The notes under the pieces: generated by a model | Told to the model about the DNA's origin: nothing | The model's database searches: none | What the model saw: only the letters and a program-made list of their open reading frames with translations | NCBI GenBank assembly: GCA_045616505.1 | Contig: JAZLGV010000028.1 | Coordinates: 1 to 7,828, forward strand | Origin: JAKSUT01 sp045616505 | GTDB lineage: Bacteria > Cyanobacteriota > Vampirovibrionia > Gastranaerophilales > Gastranaerophilaceae | Direction of reading: 5' to 3' | Length of the DNA stretch: 7,828 nucleotides | Shown here: positions 1 through 5,932 of the stretch, one piece after another | Position numbering within the stretch: the first letter of the stretch is position 1 | How the letters are laid out: each line of letters opens with the position of its first letter | Position numbers and translations under genes: made by a program

Positions 1-548
1 CAAGAAGCATTGAAAATCAAATTTCAACTGTTGATGAAGCACAAGAGGTTGCAAAAATTTTAAATAGTTTTACTCAAGGACTTGATTTACTTGATAATTT
101 TGACCATAAAACCCTTGATACAAAAGGTTTAACTCAAAAAGAAGCTGTTATAATTCCAAAAGAAGAATATTTAAAAGTTATTGATAAAATGAAATCAGAA
201 TTTGCGTCTGACGTTTTTGCAAACCCAAAAGATGACAGTTTCGATAGTTCAATTAATCAGATTTATCAGACTTTTGGCGGAAAAGATTGTTACCCGACAT
301 TAGAAGAAAAAGCCGCAATGCTTTTATATTTAATTACAAAAAACCATTCATTTTCTGACGGAAACAAACGAATTGCCGCAAGTTGCTTTTTATATTTCCT
401 TGATAAAAACGGTATGCTATATAAAAACGATAGCCCGATAATTGATAGTGCAGCACTTTTTGCGTTGACTTTACTAATCGCAGAAAGCAAACCTGATGAA
501 ATGGAAATTATGAAACAAATCGTTGTAAGTGTTTTAAATAAGGGTTAA
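1..548 (+). CDS. RhuM/Fic family protein, C-terminal part (5' end outside the window)
   Basis: The frame is open from the window edge (first full codon at base 3) to TAA at 546-548, so the ATG at 189 is internal and the true start lies upstream. The Fic signature HSFSDGNKR is intact at 345-371: catalytic His (345-347), acidic Asp and the GNKR phosphate-binding loop. Fic domains transfer AMP or another phosphate-containing group to hydroxyl side chains of target proteins, and Doc phosphorylates EF-Tu. The stretch before it (LDTKGLTQKEAV, EEYLKVIDKMKSEF, INQIYQTFGG) matches my memory of the tail shared by RhuM-type 'virulence' proteins fused to a Fic/Doc domain; the DNA-binding-like N-terminal half would be outside the window. 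I see no antitoxin gene next to it. The next gene starts 14 bases downstream behind a good ribosome site, suggesting co-transcription. The Fic assignment is firm. The RhuM link and the cellular role are inference. Confidence 0.85.
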   Translation, partial: RSIENQISTVDEAQEVAKILNSFTQGLDLLDNFDHKTLDTKGLTQKEAVIIPKEEYLKVIDKMKSEFASDVFANPKDDSFDSSINQIYQTFGGKDCYPTLEEKAAMLLYLITKNHSFSDGNKRIAASCFLYFLDKNGMLYKNDSPIIDSAALFALTLLIAESKPDEMEIMKQIVVSVLNKG

Positions 549-562
549 TAAGGAGAAAAATT

Positions 563-907
563 ATGCCATATATTGAAGCAAAATTGAGTATTAAATTAGA
601 CGAAAATCAAAAAGACGAATTACAAGCAAAGTTAGCGGCTGCTGTATCTTGCGCTTTTTCAAAACCGATCGCATACATTATGACAAATATAGAAGATGAA
701 AAATCTTTGTATATAGGCGGAGCAAAAGTTGAAAAAGGTGCGTATATTGCAGTTCGTGCATTGGGAACAGTTACAAAACCTTCTTGCCAATCAGCCACAA
801 AAGAAATTTGTGAAACATTAACAAACGACTACAGCTTAAACGGTTCAAATATTTATGTAACCTATCACTCTGTTGATATGTGGGGCTGGAATGGCTCAAT
901 GTTTTAA
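563..907 (+). CDS. MIF-like / phenylpyruvate tautomerase family protein
   Basis: This complete 114-residue protein has the length of animal macrophage migration inhibitory factor. It starts Met-Pro, and removal of Met would expose the catalytic N-terminal proline of the tautomerase superfamily. Other family landmarks are in place: a Lys in a SKPIAYI segment near residue 34 (the MIF GKPPQYI position), a GG pair in the IGG segment near 52, and a NIYVTYHSVD...WGWNGSMF ending that parallels VYINYYDMNA...VGWNNSTF of MIF. Family members form trimers that interconvert keto and enol forms of compounds such as phenylpyruvate. Host signalling, as by eukaryotic MIF, cannot be judged from sequence. The start is supported by AAGGAG about 8 bases before the ATG. 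The gene follows the Fic gene by 14 bases and overlaps the DUF4186 start by 17 bases, so translational coupling is likely. Confidence 0.85.
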   Translation: MPYIEAKLSIKLDENQKDELQAKLAAAVSCAFSKPIAYIMTNIEDEKSLYIGGAKVEKGAYIAVRALGTVTKPSCQSATKEICETLTNDYSLNGSNIYVTYHSVDMWGWNGSMF

Positions 908-1373
908 TATTTTAGATAAATTAGCAAAATCAAAATTCAGAGCAAAATTCAAATTAAGGGCAAAAGAACTTGAATATATCAAGGACAAAGAACTTGATAA
1001 GATTTGTTCTTGTCTTGGATTATTTGCAACTCAAAGTTTTTCATTCCGTTTCTAAAAATCTTACGATTTTTATTCACTGCATCAAACTTTTCGTTGGGAC
1101 AGCGTTCCTTCGTTTTACTCAGTCAGCCTTGCAAAAATCCGCCATGCCTGCGACTTTATTCGGGATAGAATTGCACCGGCAGAACCTGCAAATGACGGTA
1201 AACAAAACCCAATGCGAGAACACCCTGTTTTTATCGCCCAACACGCAACCGCTACTTGCTGCCGTGGCTGCATAGAAAAATGGCACCATTTCCCCAAAGG
1301 TGTTGAACTAACCCCAGAACAACAAGATTACTTGGTTTCAGCAATTATGGAATGGATAAAACGACAAATATAA
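891..1373 (+). pseudogene. DUF4186 family protein, split by an in-frame insertion with a stop codon
   Basis: The N-terminal part (ATG 891, MAQCFNILDKLAKSKF... to ...KELDKI at 1004) and the C-terminal part (from the Arg codon at 1140, RHACDFIRDRIAPAEP... to TAA at 1371) both match my memory of DUF4186, a family of roughly 110-120 residues and unknown function. The C-terminal part keeps a CCRGC motif followed by WHH, which could bind metal. Between them lie 135 bases (1005-1139), exactly 45 codons, so the reading frame is the same on both sides. The only interruption is TAA at 1053-1055. Without the insert the protein would be about 116 residues. The insert is the palindromic element described separately. 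The gene starts inside the last codons of the MIF gene, so translation is probably coupled. It could be a true pseudogene, be rescued by readthrough or re-initiation, or have its RNA insert processed. Pseudogene is the cautious reading. Confidence 0.8.
1010..1142 (+). repeat. RPE-like palindromic element, copy 1 (inside the DUF4186 gene)
   Basis: This insert of about 133 bp begins TTGTCTTGGATT and ends AAATCCGC; the same ends bound copy 2 at 3633-3738. The outer arms 1017-1029 (GGATTATTTGCAA) and 1129-1140 (TTGCAAAAATCC) are complementary apart from one bulged base. Inside, AAAGTTT (1033-1039) can pair with AAACTTT (1084-1090). These enclose a perfect hairpin AAAAATC-ttac-GATTTTT (1054-1071). 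A weaker GC-richer fold lies at about 1093-1110. Read in the DUF4186 frame it gives CLGLFATQSFSFRF, then stop, then an open stretch ending AKIR. I see no transposase and no clear target duplication. It resembles Rickettsia palindromic elements in behaviour (small, palindromic, inside genes, in frame), not necessarily in ancestry. Confidence 0.65.
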
Positions 1374-1391
1374 TTTTTGTGATACATTTTA

Positions 1392-1424
1392 TATAATAAT
1401 AGAATCAATGGAGATAATAATTAA
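1392..1424 (+). promoter_or_regulatory. Likely -10 box and ribosome site of the DUF262 gene
   Basis: TATAAT at 1392-1397 lies 28 bases before the ATG at 1425, and GGAG at 1410-1413 lies 11 bases before it. No good -35 hexamer stands at the usual 17-base distance (1369-1374 reads TATAAT-like sequence). The -10 assignment is therefore tentative in such AT-rich DNA. It does suggest that the DUF262 gene has its own promoter, independent of the upstream operon. Confidence 0.4.
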
Positions 1425-3149
1425 ATGAATTTTTCAGATCCAACAATAGAAAATTTTTTTGCAGGTAAAAAATCGTATGAGATTCCTCCTTACCAAAGGG
1501 CTTATTCTTGGGGTAAAGAACAATTGGATACTTTTATTGATGATTTATGTGAATGTCAATATTCTAATCTAAATAATCCTTATTATTTAGGTAATATTAT
1601 GGCAGAAAAAATAAATGACAATAAATACGAAATTATTGATGGGCAACAACGTTTAACCACTATTATTATATTTATTAGAGCTTTATTAAATGAAAGTGAA
1701 CAAAGAAAAGTTACTAATGAAAACATTAGCATTAATCAAATTGAAGAAGAACGTACTTTTTTCAGAGATTATGGAATTATTAAACTTACTCTATTAAATT
1801 TTGATCAAAGCTGCTTTAATACAGTTATTATTGAAAATAATGACAATTATAAATGCGAAACACCTTCTCAACGTAATATTGTATTTGCAAAAAAATTTTT
1901 TCAAGAAAAACTTAATAAAATAGACTTAGCTAAAATAGAAAATTTACTTTCGGTTCTTAAAAATTCAAAAATTAATTTTATAAGCTTAGAAGGTAAAAAA
2001 GATTCAGCTTTGATGTTTGAGTTACAAAATAACAGAGGAAAAGCTTTAACTACATTAGAAAAGATAAAATCATTTCTAATGTATCAATTATACATATATA
2101 GTCCAACAACAAGCACAGATACAGATATAAATTATTTGTCAGAAAAGTTCGCATCAATATATGGATACACCAGTAAGATTGAGGAATATGCTCGAGCTAA
2201 TACTGGTACTTTTACTCTTACAGAAGACGATATTTTAATATATCATTCTTACGCATACAGTAAGAAAAATTTTAATTATAGAAATTTATCAGATATTATT
2301 GACGAGTATAAGAGTGTTGATACAATTCAAAAAGTTAGTTGGATAAAAAAATATGTAGATGAATTATATTTAACTTTTGCCAATATACAAGAATTTATGA
2401 TTAAGAACAAAAATGAAAACTTAATAAAATTAAAAAAATTAAAAATGCCATTTTTTATATATCCATTTATTATAAAATCTATGAAATATTTTAAAGAAGA
2501 TGAACAAAAAATGGAATCAATGTATGAATGTTTAGAAAAACTCAGCTTTAGATATAAATTGGTTAATAGCCGTTCCGATATTCGTGGGAAATTAAATGAT
2601 TTGATTAAAAATTTTGACGATAACGTTTCTGAATTCCGAAAACAACTTAAAACAACAATGGAAGATGCATATTATTGGAGCGATGCTAGGATTATAGAAA
2701 CATTAAATGGTAATATGTATAAAAATGATGACATTACAAATTATCTACTATGGGAATACGAAGCCACCTTACAATGTAAGGGATATAAAATTGGCGATTT
2801 AACTATTGAAAATGAAAGTTTAGAACACATATCTCCTCAAACAGCTGATGAAGAATGGGTTGAATCAGGATATGAGGTAAACGAAAAAAATCAATATTCG
2901 GATGATTTTAGACAAAATTATTTAAATAAACTCGGAAACTTAATGCTCATTTCTCAATCTCATAATTCACAAATTGGAAATAAACCTTTTAAAAATAAGT
3001 TGGAATCATATAATAATCCAATTTTAAAACAACAATCCGAAATTAAAGATTTCGTTGAAGATATGAAAGATCCGATTTGGGATTCAAAAGCTATTGATAA
3101 ACGTCATGAAAAAATAATTAATTGGGCGAAACAAAGATGGAGTCTATAA
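1425..3149 (+). CDS. DUF262 / DUF1524 (HNH-type) protein, GmrSD/SspE-like restriction enzyme
   Basis: The protein has 574 residues, about the usual size for single-chain GmrSD-type proteins. The DUF262 domain shows IPPYQRAYSW (residues 20-29) and the ParB-like nucleotide-binding motif DGQQRLTT (72-79). It also has the conserved FELQNNRGKALTTLEKIK segment (about 198-215). The C-terminal DUF1524 domain has EHISPQ (467-472), whose His belongs to the His-Me-finger nuclease core, then LGNLMLISQSHNSQIGNKPF (503-522), another family hallmark with the active-site Asn. Known relatives (GmrSD, SspE, BrxU) use nucleotide hydrolysis to cut or nick DNA bearing foreign modifications, or phosphorothioate-linked systems. 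Which modification this one senses cannot be read here. The start has a GGAG site, and the motifs indicate an intact enzyme. Its stop lies two bases from the stop of a convergent small gene. The gene is very AT-rich, as is the methyltransferase module to the right. Confidence 0.9.
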   Translation: MNFSDPTIENFFAGKKSYEIPPYQRAYSWGKEQLDTFIDDLCECQYSNLNNPYYLGNIMAEKINDNKYEIIDGQQRLTTIIIFIRALLNESEQRKVTNENISINQIEEERTFFRDYGIIKLTLLNFDQSCFNTVIIENNDNYKCETPSQRNIVFAKKFFQEKLNKIDLAKIENLLSVLKNSKINFISLEGKKDSALMFELQNNRGKALTTLEKIKSFLMYQLYIYSPTTSTDTDINYLSEKFASIYGYTSKIEEYARANTGTFTLTEDDILIYHSYAYSKKNFNYRNLSDIIDEYKSVDTIQKVSWIKKYVDELYLTFANIQEFMIKNKNENLIKLKKLKMPFFIYPFIIKSMKYFKEDEQKMESMYECLEKLSFRYKLVNSRSDIRGKLNDLIKNFDDNVSEFRKQLKTTMEDAYYWSDARIIETLNGNMYKNDDITNYLLWEYEATLQCKGYKIGDLTIENESLEHISPQTADEEWVESGYEVNEKNQYSDDFRQNYLNKLGNLMLISQSHNSQIGNKPFKNKLESYNNPILKQQSEIKDFVEDMKDPIWDSKAIDKRHEKIINWAKQRWSL

Positions 3150-3151
3150 TT

Positions 3152-3385
3152 TTACATCTTCTCAATATACCAATTACTCATTCCAAAATGATTAAAATTC
3201 CACTGAAGTTCAAAATAAAAATTAAACTCCAAGAAGTTGTCGTCTTTGAAGTTCCAAGAGTATTTATTCAATTGTGTTTGGCGATAACTCTCAAATGCTG
3301 CTTGTATTTCTTTTGCAAACTTTGTTCTAAATTCAGGATAGGTAATTTCTAATGTTTCTTTAGTCAATTTATTTTTCACCTTCAT
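3152..3385 (-). CDS. Hypothetical protein, 77 residues
   Basis: I do not recognise this protein. It starts MKVKNKLTKETLEIT and is rich in aromatic residues, especially in its second half (SWNFKDD, FNFYFELQWNFNHFGM, NWYIEKM). It has no signal peptide or membrane segment and is probably a small soluble protein. ATG at 3383-3385 is preceded by a GGAG ribosome site 8-9 bases upstream. It overlaps the stop of the 27-codon ORF before it in an ATGA arrangement, which supports both as real and translationally coupled. It ends convergently against the DUF262 gene with two bases between the stop codons. A plasmid or phage accessory protein would fit the style, but that is a guess. Confidence 0.6.
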   Translation of the reverse strand: MKVKNKLTKETLEITYPEFRTKFAKEIQAAFESYRQTQLNKYSWNFKDDNFLEFNFYFELQWNFNHFGMSNWYIEKM

Positions 3386-3465
3386 TTCGTTTCACTCCAT
3401 TTCGGATGCAGGCTCACATAAATCGCATTCTGTTCTTTAGTTCGCTTTGCAAAAATCATCTTCAC
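3382..3465 (-). CDS. Small hypothetical ORF, 27 residues, coupled to the next gene
   Basis: Reading from GTG at 3463-3465 (or ATG at 3457-3459) gives a short basic peptide beginning MKMIFAKRTKEQN and ending HPKWSETK. An AAAAGGA ribosome site lies about 7 bases before the GTG. The stop TGA overlaps the ATG of the 77-residue gene (ATGA), a classic coupling arrangement. It could be a true leader-sized gene, or the tail of a larger gene whose upstream part has been lost, since the same strand just upstream is open in another frame (3465-3548). I do not recognise it. Confidence 0.4.
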   Translation of the reverse strand: MKMIFAKRTKEQNAIYVSLHPKWSETK

Positions 3466-3548
3466 ATACATTTCCTTTTATCCGTAAGCACTTCGTGCAA
3501 TGGCTTAAAGTCAATTACGGAGACGGGTTTACAAGTTTCGGCTTTGCC

Positions 3549-3851
3549 TCAACTGTTCACTTCGTCAAACCCTCTGATATTATCAAGTTCAATATTGTAT
3601 CGTTTGCCTGTTTTATCAACGCAAGTAGCAAAGCGGATTTCTGTACGGCATTTATGCCGGATAGCGAACAGATTGAGTCTACTAAAACCAAAGGTTTTAA
3701 AAACGAAACTCTGTGAGCGTGGAAGAAATCCAAGACAATCTACGGTTTTATCGGCAAACTTGTTTTCCCATAAACAAATTAGCAATCCGATTTCTTGCGT
3801 TTTTAAATTCAAAATCTTAGTTCCATATAGCTTGTAATCTTTGTCCGTCAT
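3549..3851 (-). CDS. Small hypothetical protein (100 residues) with an in-frame palindromic-element insert
   Basis: The ends look like an ordinary small protein: MTDKDYKLYGTKILNLKTQE... at the start and FATCVDKTGKRYNIELDNI... at the end. The middle (about residues 39-73, CLGFLPRSQSFVFK ... CRTEIR) is encoded by palindromic element copy 2 and reads unlike its surroundings. Without it the product would be about 65 residues. The element keeps the frame and has no stop, so the longer protein may be made. ATG at 3849-3851 has AAAGGA 8-10 bases upstream. After the TGA (3549-3551) the same frame stays open for 28 more codons (3548-3465, GKAETCKPVSVIDF...), which might be an old extension of the gene. 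Function is unknown. The 130 bases before it hold inverted repeats and an 11-base motif shared with the 71-residue gene upstream. Confidence 0.55.
   Translation of the reverse strand: MTDKDYKLYGTKILNLKTQEIGLLICLWENKFADKTVDCLGFLPRSQSFVFKTFGFSRLNLFAIRHKCRTEIRFATCVDKTGKRYNIELDNIRGFDEVNS
3633..3738 (-). repeat. RPE-like palindromic element, copy 2 (inside the 100-codon ORF)
   Basis: Read on the minus strand this element of about 106 bp starts TTGTCTTGGATT and ends AAATCCGC, as copy 1 does. The outer arms are a perfect 8-base inverted repeat, GGATTTCT (3635-3642) and AGAAATCC (3724-3731). Inside are two perfect hairpins: AAAACC-aaa-GGTTTT (3684-3698) and CGGCAT-tt-ATGCCG (3646-3659). The translated start CLGFLPRSQSFVFK resembles copy 1 (CLGLFATQSFSFRF), so both copies sit in the same orientation and phase relative to their host genes. 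The interiors have diverged strongly in DNA sequence and length (106 against 133 bp), while ends and layout are kept. Confidence 0.65.
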
Positions 3852-3877
3852 TGTATAATCCTTTCGTTTACAATGAC

Positions 3878-3888
3878 ATTCATCACTC
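3878..3888 (-). promoter_or_regulatory. GAGTGATGAAT motif upstream of the 100-codon gene
   Basis: The 11-base sequence GAGTGATGAAT (minus strand) lies 26 bases before the ATG at 3851. An exact copy lies 23 bases before the ATG of the 71-codon gene (4221-4231). The flanks differ, so a shared protein-binding or promoter element is more likely than a recent duplication. Its function is unknown. Confidence 0.3.
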
Positions 3889-3905
3889 TTCTAACTCTAA
3901 TAGTA

Positions 3906-3944
3906 AAGTGTGTTTCGATCATTTTGAAACAATTGAACACACTT
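3906..3944. repeat. Inverted repeat AAGTGTGTT / AACACACTT, possible operator
   Basis: Nine-base perfect arms (3906-3914 and 3936-3944) flank 21 bases that contain a second, partly competing pair, GTTTC and GAAAC. A related AAGTGTTT sequence follows at about 3970. No T-run follows on either side at the right distance, so an intrinsic terminator is unlikely. It lies between the 71-codon and 100-codon minus-strand genes, where an operator would fit. Confidence 0.35.
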
Positions 3945-3981
3945 AAACGATTTTTAAACGCAATTTAAAAAGTGTTTAAAA

Positions 3982-4197
3982 TTAATCGTTTTCCAAATCA
4001 ATAAAAAAAGCATTTAACACATCAGCATCTTTTCTTAAATTAGAAACTATCGGGGTAAGATTGTTCAACTCTTCAATCTCCGGCTGATTTGCACAAAAAT
4101 AATCAATAACTACAGAAGTGTTATAAATGTTTTCTGACAATTTTTCTAACTTTTTAAATTCTTTTTGAGTAATGTTATATCCACTAACTTCTTCCAT
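3982..4197 (-). CDS. Small acidic hypothetical protein, 71 residues
   Basis: I do not recognise this protein. It is rich in Glu, Asp, Asn and Leu and begins MEEVSGYNITQKEFKKLEKL; it probably forms two or three helices. There is no membrane segment or signal peptide. Its ribosome site is the strongest in the window: AAAAAGGAGG, 4 bases before the ATG at 4195-4197. It follows the ATPase gene on the same strand after 100 bases, so it may be a third gene of that operon or have its own promoter. An immunity or antitoxin-like role for a small acidic protein beside a HEPN-bearing gene is conceivable, but nothing in the sequence shows it. Confidence 0.6.
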   Translation of the reverse strand: MEEVSGYNITQKEFKKLEKLSENIYNTSVVIDYFCANQPEIEELNNLTPIVSNLRKDADVLNAFFIDLEND

Positions 4198-4220
4198 ACA
4201 TCCTCCTTTTTAGATAGTGT

Positions 4221-4231
4221 ATTCATCACTC
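4221..4231 (-). promoter_or_regulatory. GAGTGATGAAT motif upstream of the 71-codon gene
   Basis: This is an exact copy of the 11-base motif at 3878-3888, at nearly the same distance from the start codon. It lies just downstream of the candidate -10 box at 4232-4237, so a repressor bound here could act on the initial transcribed region. Confidence 0.3.
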
Positions 4232-4261
4232 AAAATATTCAAGAAATCAAATGAATATCAA
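4232..4261 (-). promoter_or_regulatory. Candidate promoter of the 71-codon gene
   Basis: On the minus strand TTGATA (4256-4261) and TATTTT (4232-4237) stand 18 bases apart, about 35 bases before the start codon. Both hexamers differ from consensus by one or two bases. In AT-rich DNA such matches arise by chance often, so this is tentative. Confidence 0.3.
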
Positions 4262-4297
4262 TAATCACTTATATTGAAAAGCATTTAATATAATGAC

Positions 4298-5932
4298 TTA
4301 TCTTAACTCTGATTCATCCAACCTTTTAAACAAATGAGATAATAAGCTCAACATATCTAAGCAATCTTTTTCTGTAAATAATTCTGTTTCTTTTAAATCT
4401 TCATGTTCTGCATGTGATAAAACATTCCGACCACCTGCTACAACTCCTTTTGAAAGATACATTTGACCTCTTCGTATATCTTCTAATGTAAAATTTCTAA
4501 TTTTGGGATTACCTATATATTTTTTAACAACATCCAATACATAATTTTGTTCACTAAAAACAGTATTCATAAGAGGTTCACCATCTGCACTATTACCAGA
4601 TTTATTTGCCACATAATTAACATATCTTTTAGCTGCTTCTAAAAACGCTTTATAATAATCTTTATTCTTATAACCTCTTTCTGACGCATTTTTTACATCT
4701 TCATGCAATTCTCTGAAATGATAATAAGGATATTCAGGTATTATAGTGTGCAACTTGTTCACAACTTCACTAGTTACTTCTTCATCAATTTCAGGTTTTT
4801 CAACAATTTTTTCAACAATTTTTACAATATTATTTTTTAATTTATCAGGCATTGTATCAGTCCAAGTTTTTACATCAACACCCGTCTTTTCTTTTGTTTT
4901 ATCTATATTTTCTTGCTTTCGTTGTGCATTCCACTTTTTAATTATTAATCTAACAATTTTAAACAAAAACTCTTGCAACTCTTGTGCTTGCTCAATATCC
5001 CAATTTAAGGATTGCCTATCGGTGGAAATTAATTCCTCTGGCTCTTCATCAATAAAATCTGCTTCAATCCATCCTGTTACATATGATAATGCCATGGGAG
5101 CTTCTGATATACCAAAAAATCCTGCTGCATTTGCCAATCTGCCATTTACATACAAAGTAACTCCCCTATAATTAGATGGAACTGGTTTTAAAGTTGATAA
5201 TATTTTACCTTTAAGTGCTTCTTTTTTTGAATATTCCGTTTCAATTTCCTTACACAAATCTTGTACATCCCAAGAAAATTGTATATCTAAATGATCATAT
5301 TTATTTTTTTGTCCAACTTCAATTGGAGCTTCATCATTCAAACTTAACATTATTTTAAAATCAGTATTAAGAAAATTAAATAATCTAGATAATGCACTTG
5401 AAATACTCTGAATTTCAAAAGGTGTTTTACGCTTTAAATCTGTTAATATAATTGTTGTACCATGAGTTGTTGGTTCAATACTTTTAATATTATAGTGTGG
5501 CTTATAAGAACCATTTGTTTGATTAACAATTTCATTCCAATTCAATTTGAAAGATATTTGTTCATCTGAGTTTTCTTTTGTAGTTACAATATTTATATTT
5601 TTTCCAATACCAAAAAGAGCTAATTTACCTAAACCTTTTTTACCTGTAATAATTCTTCCTTTTGCAGTTGCTCTACTAGTATCCATATTTCGTCTTTTTC
5701 GTCCTATTCGCAAAAAACAATTGTTTATTTCGTCAAAAGACATCCCAATACCATTATCTTCTACAATTATTTTAAACTCATTTTTATCGTATAACTTTAT
5801 ATGTACAATATCAGCATCTGCATCATATGCATTAGCAACAAGTTCCGCAATAGCATTTGCTGCTCTTGAATACATTTTAATTCCCAAGTGTTCTATTGTA
5901 TGTGGATCAAATGACATTTCTAAATCAGACAT
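4298..5932 (-). CDS. GHKL (MORC/MutL-like) ATPase fused to a C-terminal Ymh/TIGR02391-type HEPN domain
   Basis: The protein has 544 residues. The N-terminal Bergerat ATP-binding fold is complete: ELVANAYDADA (30-40, with the Mg-binding Asn34), DNGIG (59-63), the lid ITGKKGLGK (95-103), and GTTIILTD (158-165). A second domain (about 205-335) contains VNGRLAN and STDRQSLNWD (303-312), typical of the S5-like transducer of GHKL ATPases found in restriction-modification loci. A charged linker (about 338-400) leads to a helical C-terminal region with EAAKRYVNYV (432-441), GRNVLSH (501-507) and DCLDMLSLLSHLFKRLD (523-539). The latter two match my memory of TIGR02391/Ymh, a HEPN family; R502 and H507 form the R-x4-H motif of HEPN ribonucleases. 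ATG at 5930-5932 has GAGG 7 bases upstream and overlaps the methyltransferase stop (ATGTCTGA). Inference: an ATP-driven sensor with an RNA-cutting effector, or a restriction-type partner of the methylase. The HEPN activity is unproven. Confidence 0.85.
   Translation of the reverse strand: MSDLEMSFDPHTIEHLGIKMYSRAANAIAELVANAYDADADIVHIKLYDKNEFKIIVEDNGIGMSFDEINNCFLRIGRKRRNMDTSRATAKGRIITGKKGLGKLALFGIGKNINIVTTKENSDEQISFKLNWNEIVNQTNGSYKPHYNIKSIEPTTHGTTIILTDLKRKTPFEIQSISSALSRLFNFLNTDFKIMLSLNDEAPIEVGQKNKYDHLDIQFSWDVQDLCKEIETEYSKKEALKGKILSTLKPVPSNYRGVTLYVNGRLANAAGFFGISEAPMALSYVTGWIEADFIDEEPEELISTDRQSLNWDIEQAQELQEFLFKIVRLIIKKWNAQRKQENIDKTKEKTGVDVKTWTDTMPDKLKNNIVKIVEKIVEKPEIDEEVTSEVVNKLHTIIPEYPYYHFRELHEDVKNASERGYKNKDYYKAFLEAAKRYVNYVANKSGNSADGEPLMNTVFSEQNYVLDVVKKYIGNPKIRNFTLEDIRRGQMYLSKGVVAGGRNVLSHAEHEDLKETELFTEKDCLDMLSLLSHLFKRLDESELR

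Noticed and set aside
1010..1142. Integron attC site as explanation for the foldable insert
   Set aside because: There is no GTTRRRY core with its complement at the ends, and both copies lie inside coding frames, not between cassettes.
970..1297. Longer alternative-frame ORFs on both strands over the DUF4186 region
   Set aside because: They overlap the clearly recognisable DUF4186 halves in other frames, have no ribosome sites and show no family features.
3383..3470. A third copy of the palindromic element (GATTTTTGCAA-like sequence and GAAACGAAATGAA near copy-1 sequence on the minus strand)
   Set aside because: Only short scattered matches; neither the TTGTCTTGGATT end nor a paired AATCC arm is present.
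3406..3837. Plus-strand ORFs of 143 and 89 codons
   Set aside because: They are antisense to the minus-strand small genes, lack ribosome sites and have low-complexity, unconvincing composition.
4746..5171. Plus-strand ORF of 141 codons, and another at 5547-5936
   Set aside because: Both are shadows of the ATPase gene on the opposite strand, whose motifs are unambiguous.
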